DNA of 64,000 nucleotides from Ornithodoros turicata (GCF_037126465.1 NC_088201.1:230102258-230166257), one strand, 5' to 3'. Numbered from the stretch's first letter, positions 35,951 through 45,920 are shown. The notes: a model not told the origin generated them from the sequence alone. Numbers and translations are program-made.

Positions 35951-37077
35951 TAGGCAACGAGCGCGTACAGCGTAGTAAGGCTTAGCAGCGGCCGCGTTTC
36001 GTCGGTGAAGCTATCATGAGAGAGCTGCCAGCATTGGAAAACTGTGTTCTGGTCTGGTCTGGTCAGGTCAGGTCAGGCTAGGCTACGAGCGCGTACAGCG
36101 TAGTAAGGCTTAGCAGCGGCCGCATTTCGTCGGTGAAGCTATCATGAGACAGCTGCTGGCATTGCAAAATGGCGTTTCAGTTAGGTTAGGTTAGGTTAGG
36201 TTAGGCTAGGCTAGGCTAGGTTAGGCTAGGTTGGGCTAGGCTAGGCTAGGCTACGAGCACGTACAGCGTAGTAAGGCACAGCAGCGGCTGCGTTTCGTCG
36301 GTGAAGCTACCATGAGAGAGCTGCCGGCATGGCAAAACGGCGTTCTAGTTAGGTTAGGTTAGGCTACGAGCGCGTACAGCGTAGCAAGGCTTAGCAGCGG
36401 CCGCGTTTCGTCGGTGAAGCTATCATGAGAGAGCTGCCGGCATTGCAAAACGGCGTTCTAGTTAGGTTAGGCTATGAGCGCGTACAGCGTAGTAAGGCTT
36501 AGCAGCGGCCGCGTTTCGTCGGTGAAGCTATCATGAGACAGCTGCTGGCATTGGAAAATGGCGTTTTAGTTAGCTTAGGTTAGGTTAGGCTACGAGCGCG
36601 TACAGCGTAGTAAGGCTTAGGAACGGCCGCGTTTCGTCGGTGAAGCTATCATGAGAGAGCTGCCGGCATTGGAAAACTGTGTTCTAGGTTATGTTAGGCT
36701 AGGCTAGGCTAGGCTAGGCTAGGCTAGGCTACGAGCGCGTACAGCGTAGTAAGGCTTAGCAGCGGCCGCGTTTCGTCGGTGAAGCTATCATGAGAGAGCT
36801 GCCGGCATGACAAAACGGCGTTCTAGTTAGGTTAGATTAGGTTAGGCTACGAGCGCGTACAGCGTAGTAAGGCTTAGCAGCGGCCGCGTTTCGTCGATGA
36901 AGCTATCAGGAGACAGCTGCTGGCATTGGAAAATGGCGTTCTAGTTCGATTAGGTTAGGTTAGGTTAGGTTAGGCTACGAGCGCGTACAGCGTAGTAAGG
37001 CTTTGCAGTGGCCGCGTTTCGTCGGTGAAGCTATCATGAGAGAGCTGCAGGCATTGGAAAACGGCGTTCTAGTTAGG

Positions 37078-37385
37078 GTTTGTGGTTTGCGTCATTTTCT
37101 CTCAAGCTAAGTCGGGGGGGGGTGTTTATTGGCATTTATATGGTTCAGTAGAAATCGGATTCTTCCGGCAGCGGTATTCTGCCCGAAAATAAATGCCTGA
37201 ATATAGTTCCACGTGCACGTCTTACAGGCGCGGCATTGTTTTAACCAGCTTGACAAGCGGAGACGAGGGTGAATTTATATGTTGTCATTGGAACAGTTCA
37301 AAGAGTACAAAGTTGATATAGAAGGCTAGGGAGTCAGTGATCGGCTTTTCCTGGCGATAACGGACTTCACAACCAGGACATCCTG
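37078..37385. other. Unique DNA at the satellite edge
   Basis: This is the first non-satellite DNA to the right of the array. Apart from a run of nine G at 37,114-37,122 I see no gene, repeat arm or splice-bounded frame. Confidence 0.5.
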
Positions 37386-37552
37386 TTCCAGCTTCAGAAC
37401 ATCAGTTGTCTCATGTACAATCCGCGTCCGTGTCGACCCCGTCCTATGACTGTTTGTATGAGTGAGAAAAATGTAAGAGTGAAAGGGGATGAGTGAGAGT
37501 GGCTTATGTGTCCCTTTAGATGACGCACCCTTGGAACTCGCTTGAGAGGTAT

Positions 37553-37625
37553 GTTAGCTAAGCTCAATTGGTAGAGCCCTGGACCGGCAATCCAGAAGAT
37601 GTGGGTTCGAGTCCTACAGCTGGCT
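37553..37625 (+). tRNA. tRNA-like sequence, anticodon position GGC, copy 1
   Basis: The 73 nt fold as a cloverleaf: acceptor GTTAGCT with AGCTGGC (two G-U pairs), D-arm GCTC/GAGC with G18 G19, anticodon stem CTGGA/TCCAG, a five-base variable loop, and T-arm GTGGG-TTCGAGT-CCTAC. Box B (GGTTCGAGTCC) is canonical and TTTT follows at 37,630-37,633. By position the anticodon is GGC (Ala), but base 33 is C where tRNAs have U, base 8 is A, and the G3-U70 alanine identity pair is reversed. It is therefore more likely a tRNA pseudogene or tRNA-derived SINE head than a working tRNA. Confidence 0.5.
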
Positions 37626-37866
37626 AACCTTTTCAGTGAGTTCCATGTTTCACCTTGAAGCTTTGTATGCATTTGTCCCTTCTATGTTGTTCCAGCCTCA
37701 GAACATCAGTTCTCTCATGTTCAACAGTTGCCGCTTGCGTCGATCCCTGTCGTATGAATGTGTGTATGAGTGAGCACAAATGTAAGAGTGAAAGGAGGAT
37801 AAGTGAGAGAGAGTGACTGGGTTGTCCCTTCAGATGACGCACCCTTGGAAGTCGCTGAGAAGGGGC

Positions 37867-37939
37867 GTTAGCTTAGCTCAATTGGCAGAGCCCTGGACCG
37901 GCAATCCAGAAGATTTGGGTTCGAGTCCTACAGCTGGCT
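37867..37939 (+). tRNA. tRNA-like sequence, anticodon position GGC, copy 2
   Basis: This is the second copy, with the same acceptor, D and anticodon arms and the same C33. U8 is normal here, while the first T-stem pair is lost (TTGGG/CCTAC). TTTT follows at 37,944-37,947, five bases after the acceptor, as for a pol III terminator. It may be a SINE head or a tRNA pseudogene. Confidence 0.5.
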
Positions 37940-37985
37940 AATCTTTTCAGTGACTTTAATCTTTCATCGTTGATTTCTTAGGTAC

Positions 37986-38341
37986 TTTCAGGTTTTGTAT
38001 GTATTTGTGCTTTCTGTGTGTTTCAGCCTCAGCACATCATTTTCTAAAGTGCGCCTTGTCACCACGTACAGGCATAGGTCGGCGCGATCGTGCTCGCGGC
38101 AGCCTTGCCAGTGCTTCGTGATCGCACTCATGATCGCGATCATCAGGCTTTGATAAGGCATTGCGATCATCATTGCGCCGACCTATGCGTCCAGGTGAAC
38201 AGGAGCATTTGTTCCCAGATACCCAGTTCGCTGGAACTAGTTCAACGCTGCCTGCTTCAAAAAACGCAACAATGCACAACATTGACATCTGAAAAAAAAA
38301 AAAAAGAAGGAAACAAACATGGGTAGCTTCTGCATACTTTG
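37986..38341. other. Intergenic DNA
   Basis: I see no gene. A GATCGTG/GCGATCAT-rich stretch at 38,085-38,180 forms weak inverted repeats, and a 14-base A run lies near 38,292. Confidence 0.4.
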
Positions 38342-38590
38342 CACTCTTAAAAATGAACTTCACCGCATAGCACGCTCTTAGCCAACCATCATCTCGAATG
38401 ATATCGTTATCTGCACTGATTTGTTGAAAACGGGAGACGTACGCCTTTTCTGTGACAATTATGAACAGCATAAGTGTCACAGAAAAGGCGTACGCCTCCC
38501 GTTTTCAACAAATCAGGGCAGGTAACGATATCATTTGAAATTACGGTTGGCTACGATCGTGCTGTGCGGTGAAGTTCATTTTTAAGAGTG
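38342..38590. mobile_element. Fold-back MITE, family 1, copy 1
   Basis: The two halves are near-complete inverted copies: CACTCTTAAAAATGAACTTC at the left and GAAGTTCATTTTTAAGAGTG at the right, with arms of about 120 bp around an unpaired centre of about 10 bp. A second copy lies at 45,672-45,920. There is no coding capacity; a full-length RNA or single strand would form a long hairpin. Confidence 0.85.
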
Positions 38591-38680
38591 TGCAGTGTTG
38601 TTGACTGCAGAGGAGATATCAGTCCGCGGGAATCACCCTAGTGTGCAGATGCATAAGAGCACGATTTGTGAACCCAAATA

Positions 38681-38852
38681 CAGTGAACCCTCGTTATTAT
38701 GACCATGGTCGTTCCCGAAGATTTTGGTCATAATGAGGAATTGGCATATTAATGGGGAGATTTGCAGAGGTTTCACTGCAGTGTTCCTCAGGAGTATGGT
38801 CGTAAAGCGCGTATGTCAGATTATCGGGGGTCATATTAACGAGGGTTCACTC
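38681..38852. mobile_element. Small Tc1/pogo-like element with TA duplication
   Basis: The terminal inverted repeats are CAGTGAACCCTCGTTATTA and TAATATGACC-type sequence (right end TCATATTAACGAGGGTTCAC), flanked by TA on both sides. At 172 bp it is non-autonomous. A related right end is at 63,670-63,698. Confidence 0.75.
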
Positions 38853-38861
38853 TATAGAAGG

Positions 38862-39200
38862 AGTATTTGTTCTTCGCTACAGATTTTTTATTTAAAAACC
38901 ATAAGGGCTATAGACATCTTGTTTTCACTTGCATCATCTCTGGTCCGGTAGACGTTCTTGGCCGTCTCTTGCTCAGCCGCCGAACGACTGTTTACCTAAA
39001 AATCGTTAATTAACTTTTGAATTATAAAAGCTACGAAGTTGTCCCAATGACAACTCCTGTTCCTTTCCGTGACCTGATATCGTAGCCGTTTTCAGAACAA
39101 AAATCAGTTCGGTAGATCGTCCGCAAAAAAAAAAAAAAAGATGAAGGAACACCAGTTTTTCTTTATTTCGTTCAATGCACATTTTCGGGAATCCTTCCTT
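38862..39200 (+). mobile_element. Half copy of the element at 50,483-51,479
   Basis: It shares CTACAGATTTTT, TAGACATCTTGTTTTCACTT, ATTATAAAAGCTACGAAGTT, AGCCGTTTTCAGAACAAAAA and GATCGTCCGCAAAAA with the left arm of the 50.5-kb element. The right arm is missing, so it is a solo arm or truncated copy. Confidence 0.7.
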
Positions 39201-39448
39201 TTACTACTGACATAACGCAATCATATTGTTTGTTTTACATTCTCAATATTTGTACCAGGTTTACAAACCTTTCATGTATACACAGGAGGAGTTACAACTT
39301 TGGTAACACGTACATTAGCATTAATCTATATCCTGAATTTAAGAATAATGCATAGGGTAAGGTGGGGCAAGATGAGACACGGGAGAAGGTGCGAGATTTT
39401 TTGCCCGACCCCATGCGCTTGAGGCTTTACTCATAAGTGGCTCTGTAT

Positions 39449-39562
39449 AGACGAACAGATACCACCAGCCAAAAAATCCACGAGAAGGTTTTCCCGACGT
39501 TTCGGAGCCGACTTGGCTCCTTCTTCAGGGATGAACAAACTGGGCAGGAGCAGCTTCTTTTT
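39449..39562 (+). repeat. Inverted repeat, left member
   Basis: The segment containing CCCGACGTTTCGGAGCCGAC and GGGATGAACAAACTGGGCAG is repeated in reverse at 42,372-42,488. It may be the arm of a larger element or an independent dispersed repeat. Confidence 0.75.
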
Positions 39563-40483
39563 TACTGTAGGAGGCGAAATCGGGAACACTTGGGGGCGCT
39601 GATTGTGGATGACGTGTCGCAACCCGTTGACGTAAGCCGTAGGTAATGTCCCAATGTCCCAAGTTGCGACGCTCGCGACCATGTGATCGACTTTGATAAC
39701 GCAAGTGTCATTGACCTAGAGGCTAATCCGACAAGGAGATTCTTCTTGGAATCCTGGCATATCTAGCTAACCCCGGGAAGCATCAACCGATCCATTGGGA
39801 CATTACCTACTGCTGACGTCAACGTCCTTCGACACGTCATCACAGGTGTGGCATCCAGTGTATTGCTCCGTAGACGAAAGCGTGCTGGGCAAACGCAATG
39901 CATCCTGAACAGGCCCTGGTCGCACGTCACGGCAAACGTCAAGGCACACGTGACCTTAAAGATGGCGGTGCCCGTGATCGGCGGCCAAACCGTTTGTAAA
40001 CAATGCGGTTGTTGTTTCCGTGCAACGTTATGGAGGTCTTTCGATCACGGTAACTATTTTTATCCGATAATATCGCAGCAAAACGCGCAGTTTTGCACAT
40101 AAGGCCTCGTACTGTTGGCGACTTCCAAAGAAGCGATGACGACCCTGCGTTAAGACTCACTGAGCCGATGCGATGTGCTTAAACTAAGGAGAAATGGGCT
40201 ACCATGTTGCGGAATAAGCACCGCATAGTTTACGTTAGTAAAATACGTCCATCTCTTGGCGTTATGACAGCGGAAATATGTCGGTAAGGGGCAAAATGAC
40301 ATGTAAACAAAGTCACGTGACCGCAAAATGACGTTTTCTGTGACGTACGACGAGGACAAGATGGCAGTTTTGCCAAAAGCACCCGCTTGAGGGTAGTTAC
40401 AACAATGGCGGGTTTGTGTCACCTCTGTGCACATCATGCACAATCAGCGCCCCCAAGTGTTCCCGATTTCGCCTCCTACAGTA
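39563..40483. mobile_element. Inverted-repeat element with a nested fold-back
   Basis: The ends are TACTGTAGGAGGCGAAATCG and its reverse complement at 40,464-40,483, with about 45 bp of near-perfect pairing. Inside, 39,607-39,845 is itself a hairpin-forming unit (TAGGTAATGTCCCAATG with CATTGGGACATTACCTA). The central part has several ATGGCGG- and ATGGCAG-type motifs. No transposase frame is present, so it is non-autonomous. Confidence 0.75.
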
Positions 40484-41265
40484 TTAAAGCATGGAAAGAA
40501 TGGAAATGATCGGAATAAAATATGACGGGAGAAGTAGAAATTACGATTCTGAGCCCTGTGATACATATTCGCACAAAAAGTTTGAGCACAATCCTGTAGC
40601 GCGAGGGAGCCTTGAATCTCGCGGTAGAAATGCCCCCTCACTCGGCTGCCAGCCGCTGACGTCATATGGCCGCGCCGTCTTTTTCTTTCTTTTTGGCGAT
40701 TTCTCCGGCGTCGCGGCGCTGCCAAGCCGACTGTGCGGGAAGCGTTGTTGTTCATCGGACGTCGTGGAAAGGGAAGGTTAAAAACTGAACAGACTCTTTA
40801 GGCGACACGTCTGCTCTTGGTAAGTGATGCTGTTAAGTGTAAACGAACACTTTGATTGAAATATAGTTCTTTTTGGTTAAAAATGCATAGTCATGAAGAC
40901 GCGGCGCAGTGACCAGTGTTTTCACTTGAAGAGGTCGTGGACCATCATGACTTCTCCGTGTTGTGGTCAACACTATGGGCTCTGAAACACATGGACACTG
41001 GCAGGCGAAAGAGCGGACCGATGAATGCATAGCTGTGTAACATTGCGCTTACCAACTGATACCTGGAGTGCAACGTCTCCACAAGCACAACAACATGGAT
41101 ACCAAAATAAAGTCAGTAGAAATCATATCTGCTCGCGATCTGTGGGAAACCCCAAAACACATGGCCAAATACGCGTTTTCTTTTTTGAATGGTCATACCC
41201 AGAATACAACAATGGCATATGGAATAAATCTCCAACTGACAGGATATTTAGTCGTATCATATATA
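40484..41265. other. Intergenic DNA with a CpG-rich, promoter-like patch
   Basis: From about 40,650 to 40,820 there is a CRE-like TGACGTCA-type site, GC-rich sequence and a consensus splice donor (CTCTTG|GTAAGTG, donor at about 40,819). This could be a non-coding first exon. I see no coding frame that supports a protein. Confidence 0.25.
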
Positions 41266-41871
41266 CAGGGTGTCCACGTTAAGTGTGAACAGACTTTTTA
41301 AAAATATATCCATCACTTTTTCCGAGATGAAATCAATTGCAATATAGCATATGCAGAAGGGCACTCCGTAGGGGGGCATTAACAGACTGCTAAGGCAATG
41401 TCTTAATTAACTTTCAATAATTAACTTTTTAATTATAAAAGCTACGAAGTTGCTTCAATGAGAACATCTGATCTCTTCGGTCCCCAGATACCAAAACCGT
41501 TTTCAGAACAAAAAACTGTTCGGTAGATCGTCCGCAAAAAAATTCGTGAAGGAACGCCATTTTTCTCTTTATTTGGTTTATTGCGCATCTTCGAAGAAGC
41601 GGCTTTCCTTTACCCCCAGTGTGAGAGAGTGAAAGAGCACAGTGCCGCCTCATGCGTCGAAGATTAGCTTTAACTTGCGGAAACAAAACAAAAACACAAA
41701 TCTATCGGGTTTCAAATTATTGAAAGTTAATTAAGACATTGCCTTAGGAGTCTGTTAATGCCCCCCTAGGGAGTGCCCTTCGGCATATGCTATATTGCAA
41801 TTGATTTCATCTCGGAAAAAGTCATTGATGTATTTAAAAAAAATCGGTTCACACTTAGCGTGGACACCCTG
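41266..41871. mobile_element. Inverted-repeat DNA element with TA duplication
   Basis: The ends are CAGGGTGTCCACGTTAAGTG and its near-complement at 41,852-41,871, flanked by TA. The inverted arms extend about 150 bp. The interior (AAGCTACGAAGTT, CGTTTTCAGAACAAAA, CGTCCGCAAAAA) is shared with the 50.5-kb element although the ends differ. There is no coding sequence. Confidence 0.85.
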
Positions 41872-42371
41872 TATGCTGGTCACACAGGCACAATACTGTT
41901 CACTAATTAACGACACCTCAGCACAATCGGAACAGAAACCACGACCGTGTACGATCCACCTCAACCGAGCCACCTCAACAGAGGCCTAGCCACACCTTTT
42001 ATACTGCTCGCAGTCTTGTTCTATGCAAAACGTACGAGACAAATCGTGTAACAGCGCAAGTGAATGTCAAACGCAAATAAATAGGAAGAGCGTCTCAGTC
42101 GGTAGGTCGCCACGGTTCTGAAGCTAGCAGACGATTCTGGCGGGGAGCGGACGCTTCCGACAGCCAATGAAGTGGTCGGCTGCAAGACGTCACCACAAGC
42201 CAGAGTCGGCTTGGGGGAGACTGTCGCCGCGGAGCGCATTCTTGCAAACGAATTTTCTCAGGAAATTCGGGCTTTTCGAAGGAAATATTTTGCGTGACAG
42301 TTTATGAAGGTAGTATGTTCATATCAAGTGGTGAAAAAATATATATTCCAAATGATTTCCATGCTCCTTTA
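41872..42371. other. Intergenic DNA
   Basis: No gene or repeat arm is recognised. Small open frames on both strands are not supported by splice sites or known motifs. Confidence 0.35.
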
Positions 42372-42488
42372 AAGAAGCTTCTCCTGCCCAGTTTGTTCAT
42401 CCCTCAAGAAGGAGCCAAGTCGGCTCGGAAACGTCGGGAAACCCGTTTTGTGGATTTTTTGGTTGGCGTTATGTGTTCGTCTATTTAG
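42372..42488 (-). repeat. Inverted repeat, right member
   Basis: This is the reverse-orientation partner of 39,449-39,562, with GCCCAGTTTGTTCATCCCTC and GTCGGCTCGGAAACGTCGGG. Identity looks high but not complete. Confidence 0.75.
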
Positions 42489-43137
42489 CTTCCCAACGAG
42501 ACACACCCGTGTCAAACAGGTTCACATTCAAGTGGCTCTGTATGTTCGCTTTATTGCACGTGAGAATTGTGTGGATCGGTATTTACGTGGAAGAGAAAGA
42601 GAGAGGAAAAAAAGGGTTATTTCTGCCTGGAATGTAAAGACCCGCAAAAAAGGCGCGATTTTCTGTAGTCCCCTTTTCTTGCCAGTTGTGCAGCAGGGTG
42701 TCCTAGGCTTATTCTGTCAATGTAAGTCCGCATCCTTGTTCTTTATTCATGCATCTAGATATATGCAAAATATGGGCGCTCTTGGTTATCCGGTGTTTAA
42801 CTGAAAAATCAATGCGGCCGACGGTATCCACAGGGCAAGACACGACAACCTAATGCAATTTAGATTTAATGTAATTTAAAAACTGAGATTCCTTTTTTTT
42901 TGCATATTGCCAGCAAAGTTTCCTGTGTCCTAGGACACTTTCAGCAAAGCAGAAGCGCGCTCAAAAGCGAGCGACCAGGAACACATCTGACTGGCGATGC
43001 CTTGTCTGCAAAGGACGTTGCGGGGAAATTGCACCGGCTTCTGTGCGGTTTTATGGCACAACATGTAGGCGGTGGGCGCAAGGTGGCCGTGTAGGAGCTT
43101 CAATTGCAGTATCTAATTTGTGTAGTTCATTACTATG
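42489..43137. other. Intergenic DNA with an unassigned short frame
   Basis: A frame at 42,900-43,094 (+) reads HLTGDALSAKDVAGKLHRLL near its C-terminus and ends soon after a possible donor (CGCAAG|GTGG). I do not recognise it, and it may be chance. Otherwise nothing is seen. Confidence 0.25.
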
Positions 43138-43352
43138 CCGTGTCTCATCTTGCCCCCCGCAATGAGAAAATCTGCGTTTTTGAATTCCTTGTTTTGTGCT
43201 TATTTCACAACCGGTTGCGTCCGCTATGATTTACAGATACGAAGCTCTAGACCTCTGAGAATATACCTATTGGTAGATTTTTTTTTTTTCTGAAAGACGC
43301 GAAACTATAAATTTCATATTGAACTGCAAATTCCTGTCTCATCTTACCCTAA
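43138..43352 (-). repeat. Reverse copies of a GGGGCAAGATGAGACA repeat end
   Basis: GTGTCTCATCTTGCCCC at about 43,140 and TGTCTCATCTTACCCTAA near 43,350 are reverse complements of the sequence at 39,356-39,381 (GGTGGGGCAAGATGAGACAC). These could be terminal inverted repeats of an element of about 4 kb, now filled with other insertions. Confidence 0.4.
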
Positions 43353-43772
43353 ATCCGCGCTTAGGGCAAAAAGCACCAGAGCCTTTCGTTGTCGTTATTG
43401 TTAGAAACATACCTGGATGAAAAACGTGGTACAATACAAACCTCTCAATGGTGAAGCTGGATTGACTATTCGAAACGAGCATTACATAAGGACCAGTGTC
43501 TGTGCTCCCCGTACGATAAGTTTGGTTTGTATTACAAAATGACTTGCAATGAAACTTACTTGAAATGACTTGAAAATTATTTGCACATTCCACTGTACCT
43601 GAATTATCTGACTAGAAGCATCTACATTGGTTGAGAGACATGCTTCTTGAACTGCGACAAAGGCTTTAAACCTTTGTAACTGTCAATGCATGCACATATG
43701 AGTAACAGAATAACCAATATAAAAGCTCAATAATTTGTTACTTCACAACTCAACATTTATTCACCGCATATA
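43353..43772. other. Intergenic DNA
   Basis: I see no gene, structured RNA or repeat arm here. Confidence 0.35.
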
Positions 43773-44370
43773 CAGGGTTATTCTTGCAGACGTTACACAT
43801 TTCGATTGCACTGTAAAAATAGAAGGCTAGGTTTGGCCCACCCCAAACTTTGCTGACTGATAGCCATTTATCTGAAGTTTCATTCGAATTTTTTGGAGGC
43901 GCTACGGTCATGTAGAGAGTTAAAAATAAAGCAAAATCTCGCCCCATGAATTTTCAAAGCCCAATCCCACACAAACACCTCCATTTTTCCTTGTGTCTGC
44001 TTCAGATTCACATCACTTCACACAGGTAGCGCTGCCTACAATGATGTGACATGCCGGTTCTGACGTTATGCACCAATCCTCTTGTTCAACTCTTGTTCAG
44101 TAAGCTGGTGCCACCTGTGAGTGGTGAAATGAAGCTGAAGCGCACACAACAGAAAATGGCGGGTTTTGAGTGAGGTAGGCCATTGAAAATGCATAGAGTG
44201 AAAGTTCGCTCGATTTTCAGTTTTCCTTCTACAGCACCATAATGCTGAGAAAAAAATCAAGAAAACTACAGACAAATGGCTATCAGTCTACAAAGTTTGG
44301 TGTTGGATAAACCCAGTGTTCTATTTTTATGACGCGATGAAAATGTGTAACGTTTGCTAGACCAACCCTG
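43773..44370. mobile_element. Inverted-repeat DNA element with TA duplication
   Basis: It starts CAGGGTTATTCTTGCAGACG and ends with the near-complement ending CAACCCTG, flanked by TA. The pair GTTACACATTT/AAATGTGTAAC follows just inside. The 598-bp element has no transposase. Confidence 0.85.
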
Positions 44371-45320
44371 TAGTTATGGAAGCCCTGTACCATTTAGATC
44401 AAAGCAGTTTTTATGAACATAGGACATGTAAAAATGGCTAAGGCAAAATGGCTAAGAAGCAAGGGAGCTGGTGAAGTTGATGCATAATATAAAACCCCGA
44501 GACTATGGACCACGAAGGGACAGACACAACTCGAACTCTCACTAGGAAATGTATGTCTGAGACCTTCTAAAATTTGCCTTCACTGTAGAAATGACACGAT
44601 ACATGGGCACCACGATATGAAATTGAGGGGTACAGCGCCCTGATTCTGCCCACAGCACATCCTGAAATCTGCCCTCGGTTTGTTATGCCAAGGTATTCAA
44701 AACCCAGCTTGTGAAGGAGAAATCCACAGTGAATCGCAGACGCCTATGTGAAACAATAATGAAGAATATAAAGGAATGGTTTGTTTGTAGAAGTGCAGGA
44801 AACTTTCAGTAAAGCGCTATCCATGTGCTCGAAACCAAATTGGTGTGAAATCATGCCATTTACGACATATGAGAAGTTTTTTTTTTTTTTGTCAATGTAC
44901 CTATTGTGAAAATGACGGCACAATAGTCCGTCGCCACCCTATACGTGTCCACTGCTTATATCAACGCCGTAATAACGCCGTTTCAATCCGAGTGCCGTTA
45001 CCTTTTTAGGCCTCCCAAACCACTACAATCAAATGTGCCAGGAGGAGACGATTTCATCAGTACTCTTCATCAATGAAAACGAAATTGCTGACAATAGGGG
45101 CCCCTGAAGTAGGGTAATCGATAAAGCCAACACGTCAAAAAAAGCACCAACCAACCAAAACACCCTATACGTCACTGACGTGATTATTCCATGACATATT
45201 CCCGCGGAGAGTTACTCTTAGAATTTTCCCCTACTTGGACGGATTGATGACTTTATTGCCGGTAGTGAGCGTTATAGTAGGGTTGGGTGTTGATTAAGAA
45301 ATACCAATATCCTCGTGCAG
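44371..45320. other. Intergenic DNA with dispersed repeat fragments
   Basis: This stretch contains a 13-base T run near 44,880 and an (AACC)-like tail near 45,150. The part at about 45,180-45,283 (TTCCATGACATATTC, CTTGGACGGATTGATGACTT) resembles 48,400-48,480. There is no supported gene. Confidence 0.4.
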
Positions 45321-45530
45321 GTGAAGAGTGATAAAGAGCTTGCTTCAACGCCTGTGAGTTTGGTTTTCACGACTCATTTTGGGGTACTTCCCTTTTCTTT
45401 CCAGACTATCATCGAACGGAAGGAGGAGGCGCAGCCACGTGCTCAACCTGACGCAATACGTTTGAGTGGACCACTTCCTACACCTGCGGATTTATATGTC
45501 GTCGACAGCACCTCCCCTGGTATTCCTTAA
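45321..45530 (+). CDS. Possible caspase linker/p10 exons (uncertain)
   Basis: Two short coding blocks fit splice signals: 45,321-45,353 after ...CTCGTGCAG, then an intron GTGAGT...CTTTCCAG (45,354-45,404), then a block from 45,405. Joined, they give a polar linker followed by PLPTPADLYVVDSTSPG, which resembles the start of the caspase small subunit (ADxLxxYSTxPGY). The frame stops at 45,528-45,530 unless a weak donor at 45,520 is used. The exon near 51,816 encodes the same strand again, so this may be an alternative exon, a tandem duplicate or a pseudogene. No catalytic QACRG or HG exon was found upstream in the window. Confidence 0.35.
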   Translation: MKSDKELASTPVSLVFTTHFGVLPFSFQTIIERKEEAQPRAQPDAIRLSGPLPTPADLYVVDSTSPGIP

Positions 45531-45671
45531 TCTCTGTCATATTCTCGTTTCCAAAGCAATTTGGAAGGGGCCTCGAAAGTAATGCGAGGTTCTGTAACTG
45601 GGGTCGTCGACGGCAGAGTGGCACATATCTAAAGGATGGCACTGTTCCAGTCGCTGCCCTTCAGCTTACTG

Positions 45672-45920
45672 CACTCTTAAAAATGAACTTCACCGCATTG
45701 CATGCTCCTAGCCAACCATCATCTCGTATGATATCGTTATCTTCCCTGATTTGTTGAAAACGGGAGGCATACGCCTTTTTTGTGACACTTATGCGGTTCA
45801 TAATTGTCACAAATAAGGAGTACGCCTACCGTTTTCAACAAATCAGGGAAGATAACGATATCATGCGAGATTATGGTTGGCTAGGAGCGTGCTATGCGGT
45901 GAAGTTCGTTTCTAAGAGTG
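45672..45920. mobile_element. Fold-back MITE, family 1, copy 2
   Basis: This is the second copy of the element at 38,342-38,590, with the same ends (CACTCTTAAAAATGAACTTC and TAAGAGTG) and the same total length (249 bp). The core palindrome around GATTTGTTGAAAACGGGAGG is conserved. Flanks differ, confirming dispersal. Confidence 0.85.

Larger units (their letters stand above)
12499..37077 (+). repeat. Composite TTAGG-pentamer satellite, right part
   Basis: This is the same core-plus-pentamer satellite, continuing directly after the retrotransposon in the same orientation. It has longer pentamer tracts than the left part in places (for example about 17,390-17,560 and 23,400-23,630), and segments of 2 to 2.5 kb are repeated almost unchanged. 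Toward the right edge (34,600-37,070) spacers are short and units run at about 115 bp. The array stops abruptly near 37,077, where a TTAGGG-like end passes into unique AT-richer DNA. No open frames of any length are found, as expected for non-coding satellite. Confidence 0.95.
37386..37985 (+). repeat. Tandem duplication of a 314-bp unit with a tRNA-like gene
   Basis: Two direct copies (about 37,386-37,690 and 37,690-37,985) share TTCAGAACATCAGTT, GTATGAGTGAG, TGTAAGAGTGAAAGG, AGATGACGCACCCTTGGAA and then the tRNA-like sequence. The tRNA-like starts are 314 bp apart. The copies differ by scattered substitutions and small indels, so the duplication is not very recent. Small open frames here on the minus strand are incidental. 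Confidence 0.85.

Noticed and set aside
1..37077. Regular repeats with spacers, as in a CRISPR array
   Set aside because: Spacers are low-complexity pentamers, not unique sequences, the repeat is about 92 bp, and the setting is eukaryotic.
42900..43094. A small protein gene
   Set aside because: There is one possible donor but no recognised domain and no convincing acceptor or promoter; it is kept only as a note in the region entry.
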